64,000 nt of DNA from Staphylococcus edaphicus. Lineage in GTDB: Bacteria; Bacillota; Bacilli; Staphylococcales; Staphylococcaceae. The translations under genes and the position numbers were made by a program. The stretch is from positions 62,001-126,000 of the forward strand of contig NZ_MRZN01000001.1 of NCBI RefSeq assembly GCF_002614725.1, read 5' to 3'. Shown here one piece after another: positions 27,854-37,043 of this stretch; positions within the stretch are counted from its first letter, which is position 1; each line of letters begins with the position of its first letter. Under the pieces are notes generated by a model. The model ran no database searches. It was not told the DNA's origin and worked only from the letters and a program-made list of their open reading frames with translations.

Positions 27854-28327
27854 ATGTATGTGAAGTTTAAAGATAGAGAAAATGACGATGTGTTCTTAAC
27901 ATTTAAAAATGCTGACGAAGATGCAGATGGCAATCATGTACTTATAATTCCAAAGTACAAGGATCAATTGTTATTCACTAATCATAAAATCCGTGGTATT
28001 GAGTTTCCAGGTGGTAAAAAAGAAAAAGGTGAATCGAGTGAGAATGCTGCAGTACGTGAACTGTTAGAAGAAACTGGGGCAACCATCAAACATTGTGAGT
28101 ATATAGCTCAGTATAAAGTTGAGCGACAAAGTGGACTGAGCTTTACTAAAGATGTGTTTATGGTAGATATTGAGGAAATGATTCAGCAATCTGATTATTT
28201 TGAAACAGAGGGACCTGTATTATATAAATCATTATCAGAAATTCCTGAAGCTGAAAAAAGTTATTTATTGAAAGATGCAGCAATATTACATTGTTTAGAA
28301 AGAGTGATTGACCTTGGATTTTATTAA
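27854..28327 (+). CDS. ytkD: Nudix hydrolase, YtkD-like nucleoside triphosphatase
   Basis: Nudix box GGKKEKGESSENAAVRELLEETGA (given in parts: GGKKEKGE, REL, EETG; about residues 54-77) with all metal-binding glutamates. The flanking sequence resembles B. subtilis YtkD, an (oxidised) nucleoside triphosphate pyrophosphatase that limits mutation. 157 residues from ATG 27854; GTG 27851 is a possible alternative, both close to GGAAGAG. The 3' end overlaps the next gene by 20 bases, implying coupled expression. Confidence 0.85.
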   Translation: MYVKFKDRENDDVFLTFKNADEDADGNHVLIIPKYKDQLLFTNHKIRGIEFPGGKKEKGESSENAAVRELLEETGATIKHCEYIAQYKVERQSGLSFTKDVFMVDIEEMIQQSDYFETEGPVLYKSLSEIPEAEKSYLLKDAAILHCLERVIDLGFY

Positions 28328-29111
28328 TAAAAAAAGGATGCCAGTTGAATCTAAATATCATATATTCGATGAAGTAACTTATAAAGTAGAGGATTTACAC
28401 GTTAGAGGACTGTTGATGACACCTCGCGAAAATGTGAGAAGAATTGTTATATATTTACGAGGTGGTAAAGGTCAGGTAGGCAAGGTGAGAACGAGTAGAT
28501 TAATGCAATTTGCTGATAAACATACATTGGTTTTTGGTCCTTATTATAGAGGTAATAACGGTAGTGAAGGAAAAGATGAATTTTATGGTTCTGATTTAAA
28601 TGATGTTACTGAGGCGATTCGAATATTACATCAAATATATCCGGACATTGCTATTCATATGATTGGATTTTCAAGAGGCGGCCTTCAAGGTCTATTAACA
28701 TTTCAAAATTTACCAGTTTCTAGTTATATCATTTGGGGTGGTGTTTCAGACATAAATCTAATGTATGAGGAACGTATTGATTTAAGAGGGATGCTTAAAC
28801 GTATGGTTGGGCATCCAAAAAAGGACGCAGAAGCTTATCAACAACGTAATGCCATTAGTCAAATTACTGAGACAAGTCCTCCTATATTAATTGTACATGG
28901 AGGGAAGGATAAGCAAGTAGGTATTCATAATGCTTATTATTTAGCAGAACAATTAGACAAAATTGGCGCGACATATCGCACGTATTATCAAATGTCTGAA
29001 GGTCATGTTCCTAAGCCTTTCGCCTTGAAAGATACGCTAGAGGCAATTAAACAATGGATGAAGGATGTTGAGCAAGATACTTTGAAAGAACAATATAACA
29101 ATAATAAATAG
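28308..29111 (+). CDS. Alpha/beta hydrolase, prolyl-oligopeptidase-like (S9)
   Basis: Predicted serine hydrolase or esterase of 267 residues. The nucleophile elbow is IGFSRGGLQG (Ser about 120), the acid is probably in HGGKDKQV, and the His in SEGHVPKP near the C-terminus. FGPYYRGNNGSEGKDEF is the oxyanion-side loop common in S9-type hydrolases. The start is uncertain: TTG 28308 overlaps the Nudix gene by 20 bases and has AAAGAG upstream, while ATG 28338 lacks spacing for a Shine-Dalgarno. Substrate unknown. It converges on pckA. Confidence 0.8.
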   Translation: MTLDFINKKRMPVESKYHIFDEVTYKVEDLHVRGLLMTPRENVRRIVIYLRGGKGQVGKVRTSRLMQFADKHTLVFGPYYRGNNGSEGKDEFYGSDLNDVTEAIRILHQIYPDIAIHMIGFSRGGLQGLLTFQNLPVSSYIIWGGVSDINLMYEERIDLRGMLKRMVGHPKKDAEAYQQRNAISQITETSPPILIVHGGKDKQVGIHNAYYLAEQLDKIGATYRTYYQMSEGHVPKPFALKDTLEAIKQWMKDVEQDTLKEQYNNNK

Positions 29112-29178
29112 TTTAATATCATTTTACAATTTGAACTGTTATATCTTATTGAAGTTATTAGTACGTGATTAAATAAAA

Positions 29179-29206
29179 AAGGTGTCACAATGCATTGTGA
29201 CACCTT
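29179..29206 (-). terminator. Terminator of pckA
   Basis: A 28-base perfect palindrome, with arms AAGGTGTCACAATG and its complement. On the minus strand a run of six T follows. It lies eight bases past the pckA stop and can also stop the convergent hydrolase transcript. Confidence 0.88.
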
Positions 29207-29213
29207 ATCTGTA

Positions 29214-30803
29214 TTATTTAAATCCACCAGTCGACGCTAATGTTTCTACATCTTTACCGAATTTTTCAAAATTATTTTTAAAACGATTGATTAAATCTTG
29301 AGCTTGTTCTCTATATGCTTCTGGCTTACTCCAAGCATTGATAGGATTAAGTAGTGTTTGGGGCACATCTTCTACCTCGACAGGAATATCTAAGCCAAAC
29401 ATATCATCTTTAATGTATTCAGCATCTTTTAATCTACCTGTTATGGCTTGATTTACCATTTGTCTCGTATAATTCAAGCTGATACGACGTCCTACACCGT
29501 ATTTACCACCAGTCCAACCTGTATTCACTAAATAGACGTCAACGCCTTGTTTATCGATAAGATTACCTAATAAATCAGCATAGACTTTTGCGTTTAACGG
29601 CAAGAATGGCGAACCGAAACAAGTGGAGAATGAAGGTTCTGGCTCAGTAATACCACGCTCCGTACCTGCTAATTTCGCAGTAAAACCACTTAAGAAATGG
29701 TACATTGCTTGATCTTTAGATAATTTTGAAATAGGAGGTAATACCCCGAATGCATCCGCTGTTAAAAATATAATTGTATTAGGATGTGCTGCTTTAGATG
29801 GTGTTACGATATTATCTATGTGATTAATTGGGTATGCGGCTCTAGTATTTTCTGTATATCGATTGTCATCAAAATCAACATCGCCTTCTTCGTCGACAAC
29901 TACATTTTCTAGGATTGTACCGTATTTAATAGCATCATAAATCTGTGGTTCTTTTTTATGAGAGAGATTAATTGCTTTTGCGTAACAGCCGCCTTCTATA
30001 TTGAAGATACCATTATCATTCCAACCATGCTCATCATCACCAATAAGTTTGCGAGTAGGGTCAGCAGAAAGTGTTGTCTTTCCAGTACCAGATAAGCCAA
30101 AGAATAAAGCAACGTCACCTTTTTCACCAACATTAGCTGAACAGTGCATACTCATAATGTTATCTTTTGGTAGTAAGTAGTTCATTACGGAGAAAATACC
30201 TTTTTTCATTTCGCCAGCATATTCGGTACCGCCAATTAAAATCACTTTGTGCTTAAATGATGTGATGATAAAGGTTTCTGAATTTGTGCCATCTATTTCT
30301 GGGTTTGCTTTAAAATGTGGTGCAGAAACAATAGTGAAGTCTGCTTTAATATCTTCAGCTTCTTCTTTTGTATCGGGGCGAATAAACATGTTCTGTGCAA
30401 ATAAATTATGCCAAGCTATTTCATTCACTACTGTAAGCTTTAATTGTGAATCTTTATCGCTGCCAGCATAACCATTAAATACATATAGTTCTTCTCTTTT
30501 ATCAAGATAGTTTAATACCTTATCATACAAGTTTAAAAAAGTTTCTTCTTCAATAGGTTGGTTAATATTGCCCCAATCAATGTCATCTCTATAAGATGGC
30601 TCAGTTACAATAAACTTATCTTTTGGAGAACGTCCCGTATATTTTCCGGTTTTGGCATTAATTGCGCCTAATTCTGTTAGTTCACCCTCATTATTATCTA
30701 AAATCTTGTTATACAACTGTGTTGTAGATAATTGAAATAATGAAGATGATTTGTCTAAAATGCTTTCAATTTTACTAGTATAAGTGTATGTATCTACCGC
30801 CAT
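29214..30803 (-). CDS. pckA: Phosphoenolpyruvate carboxykinase (ATP)
   Basis: Gluconeogenic enzyme converting oxaloacetate and ATP to phosphoenolpyruvate. 529 residues from ATG 30803; the longer frame starts inside the Shine-Dalgarno GGAGGG. Motifs: the kinase-1a P-loop [16 protein letters not shown] (about 239-254), the metal site LIGDDEHGW, and ARAAYPI (ENTRAAYPI). Usually repressed by glucose through CcpN or CcpA; I see no clear site here. It is divergent from metK. Confidence 0.96.
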   Translation of the reverse strand: MAVDTYTYTSKIESILDKSSSLFQLSTTQLYNKILDNNEGELTELGAINAKTGKYTGRSPKDKFIVTEPSYRDDIDWGNINQPIEEETFLNLYDKVLNYLDKREELYVFNGYAGSDKDSQLKLTVVNEIAWHNLFAQNMFIRPDTKEEAEDIKADFTIVSAPHFKANPEIDGTNSETFIITSFKHKVILIGGTEYAGEMKKGIFSVMNYLLPKDNIMSMHCSANVGEKGDVALFFGLSGTGKTTLSADPTRKLIGDDEHGWNDNGIFNIEGGCYAKAINLSHKKEPQIYDAIKYGTILENVVVDEEGDVDFDDNRYTENTRAAYPINHIDNIVTPSKAAHPNTIIFLTADAFGVLPPISKLSKDQAMYHFLSGFTAKLAGTERGITEPEPSFSTCFGSPFLPLNAKVYADLLGNLIDKQGVDVYLVNTGWTGGKYGVGRRISLNYTRQMVNQAITGRLKDAEYIKDDMFGLDIPVEVEDVPQTLLNPINAWSKPEAYREQAQDLINRFKNNFEKFGKDVETLASTGGFK

Positions 30804-30925
30804 ACTTAATCCCTCCACGCTATTTAGTTAATGTAAGCCTTTACAATTACAGAGTATAACACATATGTATTAATAGTCCACATCAATTTCAAAGGAATTT
30901 TAAATAAATATTAATAAATGTAAAA

Positions 30926-30954
30926 TTGACATTATATCTTAGATTAGGTACTAT
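30926..30954 (+). promoter_or_regulatory. metK promoter
   Basis: TTGACA (30926-30931), 17-base spacer, TACTAT (30949-30954). Transcription would begin about eight bases before the riboswitch P1 helix. Confidence 0.7.
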
Positions 30955-30969
30955 ATAAATTAACGGATT

Positions 30970-31082
30970 CTCTTATCCTGAGTGGCGGAGGGACATGGAC
31001 CCAATGAAGCCCAGCAACCTCTTCTTATATAGAAGAAAGGTGCCAAACCGTTTGCAGACAAATAGCGTCTGAACGATAAGAG
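30970..31082 (+). promoter_or_regulatory. SAM-I (S-box) riboswitch aptamer
   Basis: Helix P1 is CTCTTATC (30970-30977) with GATAAGAG (31075-31082). Inside are the conserved S-box strings GAGTGGCGGAGGGAC, TGAAGCCCAGCAACC and AAGGTGCCAAACC. When S-adenosylmethionine binds, P1 is stable and the downstream terminator forms, lowering metK expression. Confidence 0.96.
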
Positions 31083-31095
31083 CGAATGGACGTAT

Positions 31096-31139
31096 AAAGG
31101 GCCTTCTCTCTATTTATCATAGTGTAGAAGGCCCTTTTT
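31096..31139 (+). terminator. Riboswitch-controlled terminator of metK
   Basis: Perfect 12-bp stem AAAGGGCCTTCT (31096-31107) with AGAAGGCCCTTT (31126-31137), then T run. It is the expression platform of the SAM-I riboswitch. Confidence 0.92.
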
Positions 31140-31192
31140 AATGAGCTCAACAGAGAGAGAATTTTCGTAATTTAAAACTAAAGGAGCAAATT

Positions 31193-32389
31193 ATGACTTA
31201 CAATAGAAGATTATTCACTTCAGAATCTGTAACAGAGGGTCATCCTGACAAGATTGCGGATCAAGTATCAGATGCAATCTTAGACGAAATTTTAAAAGAT
31301 GATCCTAATGCACGAGTAGCTTGTGAAACAACAGTAACAACAGGAATGGCGTTAATATCAGGTGAAATTTCAACAACAACTTATGTAGACATTCCTAAAG
31401 TAGTAAGAGAAACAATTAAAGAAATTGGGTATACGCGTGCGAAATATGGCTATGATAGCCAGACAATGGCTGTATTAACTGCCATTGATGAACAATCTCC
31501 TGATATTGCGCAGGGCGTAGACACGGCTTTAGAATATCGTGATGATGCGTCAGAAGAGGAAATTGAAGCAACTGGAGCAGGGGACCAAGGATTGATGTTT
31601 GGTTATGCAACGAATGAAACAGATACGTATATGCCGTTGCCTATATTTTTATCACATCAGTTGGCTAAACGCTTATCCGATGTACGTAAAGATGAAATAT
31701 TAAAATATTTGCGTCCAGATGGTAAGGTTCAAGTTACAGTTGAATATGATGAACAGGATAAACCAGTGCGTATAGATACAATTGTTTTATCTACACAACA
31801 TGCTGAAGATATTGAATTAGATCGAATTAAAGATGATATTAAAGCGCACGTGATTTATCCAACGGTTCCAGAAGCCTTATTAGATGAGCATACTAAATTT
31901 TATATCAATCCAACGGGCAGATTTGTAATTGGTGGTCCTCAAGGAGATGCAGGACTTACAGGTCGTAAAATTATCGTTGACACATACGGTGGTTACGCAC
32001 GTCATGGTGGTGGATGCTTCAGTGGTAAAGATCCAACTAAAGTCGACCGTTCGGCTGCATATGCTGCACGTTACGTTGCTAAAAATATCGTAGCAGCACA
32101 ACTGGCTGATAAATGTGAAGTGCAGTTAGCCTATGCAATAGGTGTAGCAGAACCAGTATCAATTTCAATTGATACATTTGGAACTGGAAAAGTAAGCGAA
32201 TATGAATTAGTAGAAGCGGTTAGAACACATTTTGATTTAAGACCGGCAGGGATTATTAAAATGTTAGATTTAAAACATCCAATTTATAAACAAACAGCTG
32301 CATATGGCCATTTTGGACGAACAGATGTATTGTTACCATGGGAAAAATTAGATAAGGTCAACTTATTAAAAGATAGTGTTCAAGTTTAA
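31193..32389 (+). CDS. metK: S-adenosylmethionine synthetase
   Basis: Makes S-adenosylmethionine from methionine and ATP. 398 residues; signatures [13 protein letters not shown] (about 10-22), [12 protein letters not shown] (about 127-138), and the P-loop-like [19 protein letters not shown] (about 271-289). ATG 31193 is preceded by AAAGGAG. It is under direct control of the SAM-I riboswitch, so its own product represses it. Opposite orientation to pckA. Confidence 0.97.
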   Translation: MTYNRRLFTSESVTEGHPDKIADQVSDAILDEILKDDPNARVACETTVTTGMALISGEISTTTYVDIPKVVRETIKEIGYTRAKYGYDSQTMAVLTAIDEQSPDIAQGVDTALEYRDDASEEEIEATGAGDQGLMFGYATNETDTYMPLPIFLSHQLAKRLSDVRKDEILKYLRPDGKVQVTVEYDEQDKPVRIDTIVLSTQHAEDIELDRIKDDIKAHVIYPTVPEALLDEHTKFYINPTGRFVIGGPQGDAGLTGRKIIVDTYGGYARHGGGCFSGKDPTKVDRSAAYAARYVAKNIVAAQLADKCEVQLAYAIGVAEPVSISIDTFGTGKVSEYELVEAVRTHFDLRPAGIIKMLDLKHPIYKQTAAYGHFGRTDVLLPWEKLDKVNLLKDSVQV

Positions 32390-32486
32390 ACTAAGATAAA
32401 AACACTTATTTTTAATTTTACTATCGAATGATAAGCATATATCTATTATAATTAAGTTACTGAACACATAAAGGAGCGTTTTTGTT

Positions 32487-33395
32487 ATGAATTCATTTGG
32501 ACCAATAGAGATTGGTTTAATCGTGGCAATCGTTGTAGCAGTAATTTGTTTGATTTTATTTATTGTTGCATTAAGCAGTAAGAAAAAAGCGCAAGAACAA
32601 GTGAAAGCACAATACAAATCAAGAGAGCAACAACTTAACGATGAACATGAAGAAGAATTAGAAAAAGAAAGAATCGAAAATAAAAAAACAGTAACAAAGC
32701 AAAAAGAAGAATACACAGCTACGGTTAATTCAAAAGATAGAGAAATTGACGCATTGAAATTGTTTTCTAAAAATCAAAGTGAATATGTAACAGATATGAG
32801 ATTGATTGGTATTCGCGAAAGACTTGTAAATGAAAAGAGAATTCGTCCAGAAGATATGCATATCATGGCAAATATCTTTTTACCTAGAAATGAATTTAGT
32901 GATGTTCAACGTATCAGTCATTTAGTCTTAACGCGTACAGGTTTATATATTATTGATTCACAATTATTAAAAGGGCATGTCTATAATGGTGTAAGTGCAG
33001 CACAATTTAAAGAGCAGCCGATGATGGAACAAGTATTTCATACATTAGATCTTGATAGACAAGTTCCTCAAACACTTGTCCTAGATCAAAATGATGATAA
33101 AGATAGCTTATCTTTTGTTAATTACACAACACATTTAGATGAAATTGAAAAACTAGCTGGTGATATCCAAACAGAATTAAACTTAAAATTCACACCTACA
33201 ACGATTTTATATTTCAACCCTAAAAATGATGGTGATGTAACGATTACAAATTATGCGCAAAGCTCAAATTCAAAAGTGTTAGTTGGAGCAGAACAATTGG
33301 ATGAATTCTTCAATAAATTTGTATTTCATGGTCGCATTCAATATAATGTGGAAGATTTACAACGTGTGATGGATGAAATCGAATCCTTTAATTAA
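32487..33395 (+). CDS. Membrane-anchored coiled-coil protein with NERD-like domain
   Basis: Protein of 302 residues. An N-terminal transmembrane helix (IGLIVAIVVAVICLILFIVA, about residues 9-28) is followed by a long charged coiled coil (about 32-100) and a globular C-terminal part (about 105-240) with LVLTRTGLYIIDSQLLKGHVY, which resembles the nuclease-related NERD fold. I see no full nuclease active site and do not assign a reaction. The topology suggests the domain faces the cytoplasm. A similar gene follows metK in other staphylococci as far as I recall. ATG 32487 has AAAGGAGCG upstream. Confidence 0.7.
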   Translation: MNSFGPIEIGLIVAIVVAVICLILFIVALSSKKKAQEQVKAQYKSREQQLNDEHEEELEKERIENKKTVTKQKEEYTATVNSKDREIDALKLFSKNQSEYVTDMRLIGIRERLVNEKRIRPEDMHIMANIFLPRNEFSDVQRISHLVLTRTGLYIIDSQLLKGHVYNGVSAAQFKEQPMMEQVFHTLDLDRQVPQTLVLDQNDDKDSLSFVNYTTHLDEIEKLAGDIQTELNLKFTPTTILYFNPKNDGDVTITNYAQSSNSKVLVGAEQLDEFFNKFVFHGRIQYNVEDLQRVMDEIESFN

Positions 33396-33479
33396 TGATA
33401 TTGCACTATTTAATAAGAACTGTTGACAAGTGATTTGTATCCAGTTAAGTAAACAATTAAGTAATTGGAATTTATTATA

Positions 33480-33519
33480 GGCTGACTGCATACCTTTAGG
33501 TATGTAGCCAGCCATTTTT
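33480..33519 (+). terminator. Hairpin A, probable terminator after the NERD-like gene
   Basis: A 16-position stem (33480-33495 with 33498-33513), two-base loop, one mismatch and one G-T pair, followed by ATTTTT. Its last bases are shared with the next palindrome. Confidence 0.65.
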
Positions 33520-33547
33520 AATGTAATTCGAATTACATTAAAAATGG
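33512..33547. repeat. Perfect 36-bp palindrome (hairpin B)
   Basis: The left half CCATTTTTAATGTAATTC at 33512-33529 is followed at once by its exact reverse complement. It shares two bases with hairpin A, and its right arm AAAAATGG can also pair with CCATTTT of hairpin C. Confidence 0.8.
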
Positions 33548-33572
33548 TTATATAATCGTTTATAACCATTTT
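33541..33572. repeat. Inverted repeat (hairpin C) overlapping hairpin B
   Basis: AAAATGGTTATA (33541-33552) with TATAACCATTTT (33561-33572), eight-base loop. It overlaps the right arm of palindrome B, so B and C cannot form at once in RNA. It lies 115 bases before the aldo/keto reductase gene. Confidence 0.7.
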
Positions 33573-33687
33573 CGCTAATTGTACAGTTTGAGATGTGAAT
33601 TTTTATTTCCTTTATAAGCATTATTATTTATATTTTTGAGAATATTGATTAGTATAAATACTAACTTGACTAAAAGGGGAGTTTAAC

Positions 33688-34524
33688 TTGGAAAATATTA
33701 CATTTTATAATGGAAAAGAAATGCCTATTGTAGGTTTAGGAACATTTCGAGTAGAAAATAATGATGATTGTAAAGCATCTGTTAAGCATGCAATTGAAAG
33801 TGGTTATAGACATATTGATACGGCAATGATTTATGAAAATGAAGATAAAGTTGGAGAAGGTATTGCTGAAGGACTTGCTTCTACAGGACTTAAAAGAAGT
33901 GATCTATTTATTACATCGAAATTGTGGTTAGCTGATTATGGACGTAACAATGTTGCAGCTGCGTATGAAACGAGTTTGAACAAACTAAAATTAGAATATT
34001 TAGATTTATATTTAATGCATTGGCCAGGTACAGATGAAGCATTAATGATTGATACTTGGCAAGGTATGGAAGATCTTTATAAAGATGATAAAGTGAAAAA
34101 TATTGGTGTGAGTAATTTTAATATCGAACATTTAGAAGCATTGTTAGCACAAGTTTCTATTAAACCAGTAATTAATCAGGTTGAATTTCATCCTTACCTA
34201 GTGCAAGCATCACTAAGAAGATATTTAGAAGTGCAAAATATTCATATGGAATCTTGGTCGCCTTTAATGAATGCACAAATCTTAGACGATGATACAGTTA
34301 AAGCGATTGCACAAGAAGTTAATAAATCACCGGCACAAGTGATTATAAGATGGAATATTGAACATGGCGTCGTTGTTATTCCTAAGTCTGTAACACCATC
34401 GAGAATTGAAGAAAATCTAAATATATTTGATTTTTCTCTTTCAGAAGACCACATTGAAAAGTTAGATAACCTTGATGAAAATCGTAGAATTGGTCCAGAC
34501 CCAGCAGCATTTAATGGTCATTAA
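33688..34524 (+). CDS. Aldo/keto reductase
   Basis: NADPH-dependent carbonyl reductase of 278 residues with the AKR barrel. The tetrad appears as HIDTAMIYENE (Asp and Tyr), ITSKLWL (Lys) and YLMHWPG (His). The cofactor-binding signature IPKSVTPSRIEENLNIFDF is near the C-terminus. It starts at TTG, with AAAGGGGAG about nine bases before. It resembles B. subtilis YtbE/YvgN type reductases that handle methylglyoxal and other aldehydes; the true substrate is unknown. Three stacked palindromes lie upstream. Confidence 0.9.
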   Translation: MENITFYNGKEMPIVGLGTFRVENNDDCKASVKHAIESGYRHIDTAMIYENEDKVGEGIAEGLASTGLKRSDLFITSKLWLADYGRNNVAAAYETSLNKLKLEYLDLYLMHWPGTDEALMIDTWQGMEDLYKDDKVKNIGVSNFNIEHLEALLAQVSIKPVINQVEFHPYLVQASLRRYLEVQNIHMESWSPLMNAQILDDDTVKAIAQEVNKSPAQVIIRWNIEHGVVVIPKSVTPSRIEENLNIFDFSLSEDHIEKLDNLDENRRIGPDPAAFNGH

Positions 34525-34532
34525 TTGCAGAG

Positions 34533-34570
34533 AAAGTGCACGTCTTAAATTAATAAGGCGTGCACTTTTT
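34533..34570 (+). terminator. Terminator of the aldo/keto reductase gene
   Basis: AAAGTGCACG..CTTA (34533-34547) with TAAG.CGTGCACTTT (34554-34568), one wobble, then TTTTT. Confidence 0.88.
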
Positions 34571-34616
34571 ATTGATGTGTGCAAAAGAATATAAGCATGA
34601 TAGTTAATCCATATAA

Positions 34617-34973
34617 TTAAAAAAATTGGTAACCCAAAAAACAAGCTCCGAAGGATATACCATATTGTAATAAGGAATAAAATATAAACAAACCGAGTTG
34701 TCTTGGCTGTAATAAAAACTTGACTAGTTCTGATGATAAAGTTGAGAAGGTAGTTAATCCACCGAGTATGCCAACAATTATAAATGGATTCATCCAGCTT
34801 AAATTAATAGCCATACCCATCAGTAAACCAATCACAAAGCTTCCTAACACATTCACAGTAAGTGTCGCAATTGGAAGTGTACTATTAAACTTTTGATTAA
34901 ATACATTCGTGATAAATCCTCTAATTACTGCACCAATGCCGCCGCCTAACATAACCAGTATACAATTTATCAT
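34617..34973 (-). CDS. crcB: Fluoride channel CrcB/Fluc, subunit 2
   Basis: Small membrane protein of 118 residues with four hydrophobic helices. Fluc signatures: [12 protein letters not shown] (about 9-20), [17 protein letters not shown] (about 37-53) with the polar Asn, and [13 protein letters not shown] (about 74-86) with the Phe-Ser-Thr track. It exports fluoride as a dual-topology dimer, here probably a heterodimer with the adjacent crcB. The start overlaps the stop of the other copy by four bases (ATGA). Confidence 0.93.
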   Translation of the reverse strand: MINCILVMLGGGIGAVIRGFITNVFNQKFNSTLPIATLTVNVLGSFVIGLLMGMAINLSWMNPFIIVGILGGLTTFSTLSSELVKFLLQPRQLGLFIFYSLLQYGISFGACFLGYQFF

Positions 34974-35341
34974 GAGGTTTTTTCCCCCAATCTAACTCCT
35001 ATATAACACAGCAAGATACCAAAAATATAACTCGTTAGTGCATAAATAATGACTAAAAGTAATGCACCTTTCTCAAAATATTGTACTAGTTCAAATTGAA
35101 AGGTAGAAAAGGTTGTGAGTGCACCAAGGAATCCTGTTGTTACCCCTTTTTTAAGTAAAGGATTATTTTTAAAATACTTGATGGTTAATGTGCCAAGATA
35201 GCCCATTAAGAAAGCACCACATAAATTTGCAATAAAAGTACCCATAGGAATTTCTGAAGATGAATTTATAAATGATAATAAATATCTTAACAGAGCACCA
35301 AGAGCACCGCCTGCAAAAATAAATAAATATTGCATATTCAT
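34970..35341 (-). CDS. crcB: Fluoride channel CrcB/Fluc, subunit 1
   Basis: Second Fluc-type protein, 123 residues with four hydrophobic helices: [31 protein letters not shown] and [18 protein letters not shown] start at ATG 35341, six bases after GAAAGG; a longer frame up to 35437 runs back through a terminator hairpin in the leader and has no homology. Gram-positive bacteria often carry two crcB genes side by side giving a pair of opposite topology. The leader (35342-35522) looks like an attenuator. Confidence 0.9.
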   Translation of the reverse strand: MNMQYLFIFAGGALGALLRYLLSFINSSSEIPMGTFIANLCGAFLMGYLGTLTIKYFKNNPLLKKGVTTGFLGALTTFSTFQFELVQYFEKGALLLVIIYALTSYIFGILLCYIGVRLGEKTS

Positions 35342-35522
35342 ATACATCCTTTCATATAAAATAAAAACTGGAACACAATCAACATGTTCCAGTCGTGTTA
35401 ATCTCATATTATTAGGTGTCGATTTAGCTGAACACACATGCTAGTACAACGCATGTAAGTCTTTGGCTTGTCACTGATACTTACATGGATAAGCTCTTAG
35501 TAAAAGCTTGCCTATTGCTTTT
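35342..35522 (-). promoter_or_regulatory. Structured 5' leader of crcB with attenuator-like terminator
   Basis: About 180 bases of leader. A likely promoter on the minus strand has TTGCTT (35555-35550), a 16-base spacer and an extended -10 TGGTATTAT (TATTAT at 35533-35528). Downstream come a 9-bp helix (35479-35487 with 35452-35460) and, just before the crcB ribosome binding site, a hairpin ACTGGAACA / TGTTCCAGT (35385-35393 with 35367-35375) followed by TTTTTATTTT. The upstream TGTTCAG at 35434-35428 could pair with the 5' arm of that hairpin with one bulge, a possible antiterminator. I do not find the fluoride riboswitch consensus. Confidence 0.5.
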
Positions 35523-35826
35523 AAAAAATAATACCAAATGTGGATAGAGAAGCAATGATGTGAATAATTAGTACGACTAAGATAATATAGGGTAATATTT
35601 TGCTAGCTTTCCTAATCCAATCTGATTTGTCATGTAAATGTTTAATCGCTTTATCTGCAAATATAATGGAAATTATTAAAATAATAGCATTTATAATACT
35701 ACATACAAATATTAATTTAATCATTGAGCTAAAATGCATGCTTAGTAGAGGGTTTCTAGTATTAAAATAAAAACTTATAATTACCAATAGACTAGATAAA
35801 TAAAAATAAAGTTTTGAGCGTGCCAT
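35521..35826 (-). CDS. Small integral membrane protein of unknown function
   Basis: Protein of 101 residues with about three hydrophobic helices (near 7-25, 34-56 and 75-97) and a charged loop (ADKAIKHLHDKSDWIRKASK) between the second and third. No family recognised. ATG 35826 has TAGGAGGT upstream. It ends at the presumed promoter of the crcB leader, so readthrough into crcB would pass the attenuator hairpin. Confidence 0.7.
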   Translation of the reverse strand: MARSKLYFYLSSLLVIISFYFNTRNPLLSMHFSSMIKLIFVCSIINAIILIISIIFADKAIKHLHDKSDWIRKASKILPYIILVVLIIHIIASLSTFGIIF

Positions 35827-36111
35827 ATTTACCTCCTAGAAGAATTCATTTAATAATAATACCATAAATTCAAGATTATTTAATGAAATTTACAATTTTA
35901 TGTTATTTTCACAAATTTAAATATTGTAGATGTGGTTCAAAAACAACGATACAATGTTACACACACTGTATGGTTTTCCTATTTCATTTAGCCACGTTAA
36001 GCAAAAAGTTAGAATTTTTCTAACATTGATGGTATAAATAAATTGAATGGTTAATAGCCGTTAGAAATAATTCTTAATAGGATTATTTATTTAAGTCAGG
36101 AGGAATTTGAA

Positions 36112-36825
36112 ATGGCAAAATTAAATGTTGAAGTGTTTGCAGATGGTGCAGATATTGAAGAAATGAAAGCAGCATATAAAAATAAACAGGTTGATGGTTT
36201 CACAACTAACCCAAGTTTAATGGCAAAAGCAGGTGTTACAGACTATAAAGCTTTCGCTGAAGAAGCTGTACGTGAAATTCCTGATGCTTCAATTTCGTTT
36301 GAAGTATTTGCAGATGATTTAGAAACAATGGCAAAAGAAGCTGAAATTTTAAAACAATATGGTGAAAATGTATTTGTTAAAATTCCAGTTGTAAACACTA
36401 AAGGTGAATCAACGATTTCTCTAATTAAAAAATTATCAGCAGAAAATGTTCGCTTAAATGTAACTGCTGTTTATACTTTAGATCAAGTTAAAGAAATTAC
36501 TGATGCGGTAACAGAAGGCGTACCAACATATGTATCAGTATTTGCAGGTCGTATTGCAGACACTGGCGTAGATCCAGTACCATTGATGAAAGAAGCTGCA
36601 GAAGTAACACATAGTAAAGAAGGCGTTAAATTACTATGGGCAAGTTGTCGTGAAGTAATTAATGTCATCCAAGCAGATGAAGTAGGCGCAGATATTATCA
36701 CATGTCCAGCAGATGTTGTTAAAAAAGTAAACAATAATCTTGGCCGTGATATTAATGAATTATCAGTAGATACTGTACAAGGATTCGCTAAAGACATCCA
36801 AAGTTCAGGCTTATCCATTCTATAA
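36112..36825 (+). CDS. tal: Transaldolase / fructose-6-phosphate aldolase family protein
   Basis: Class I aldolase-type TIM barrel of 237 residues. The Schiff-base lysine is in NVFVKIPV (about residues 83-90). TNPSLMAKAG near residue 32 and FAGRIADTG (about 144-152) are typical of the short transaldolase group, which works in the non-oxidative pentose phosphate pathway. The family also includes fructose-6-phosphate aldolase, so the exact reaction is not proven from sequence. Strong Shine-Dalgarno CAGGAGG. Single gene with a terminator. Confidence 0.9.
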   Translation: MAKLNVEVFADGADIEEMKAAYKNKQVDGFTTNPSLMAKAGVTDYKAFAEEAVREIPDASISFEVFADDLETMAKEAEILKQYGENVFVKIPVVNTKGESTISLIKKLSAENVRLNVTAVYTLDQVKEITDAVTEGVPTYVSVFAGRIADTGVDPVPLMKEAAEVTHSKEGVKLLWASCREVINVIQADEVGADIITCPADVVKKVNNNLGRDINELSVDTVQGFAKDIQSSGLSIL

Positions 36826-36859
36826 TATTCCTTATAATTAGCAATGAAATTTTAAATTT

Positions 36860-36903
36860 AATAGCCAACATTGCCTTGTTTAGGCGATGTTGGCTATTTT
36901 TTT
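36860..36903 (+). terminator. Terminator of tal
   Basis: AATAGCCAACATTGCCT (36860-36876) with AGGCGATGTTGGCTATT (36882-36898), one mismatch, then seven T. Confidence 0.9.
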
Positions 36904-37043
36904 AACATATATTATAAAAATATAATAAATGAATGAATTTGGTCTGTTATACTTATATATAAAACTTTAAGCATGAATCAATCGAAAATTAAGTAATTTC
37001 ATTTGAGCGTAGATAACATGCAGTTTGAATAGGAGAAAAAACA

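Noticed and set aside
35342..35520. Fluoride riboswitch before crcB
   Set aside because: The leader was read on the minus strand for the fluoride aptamer strings (GATG with CTGATGA-type end) and they were not found; kept only as an unclassified leader.
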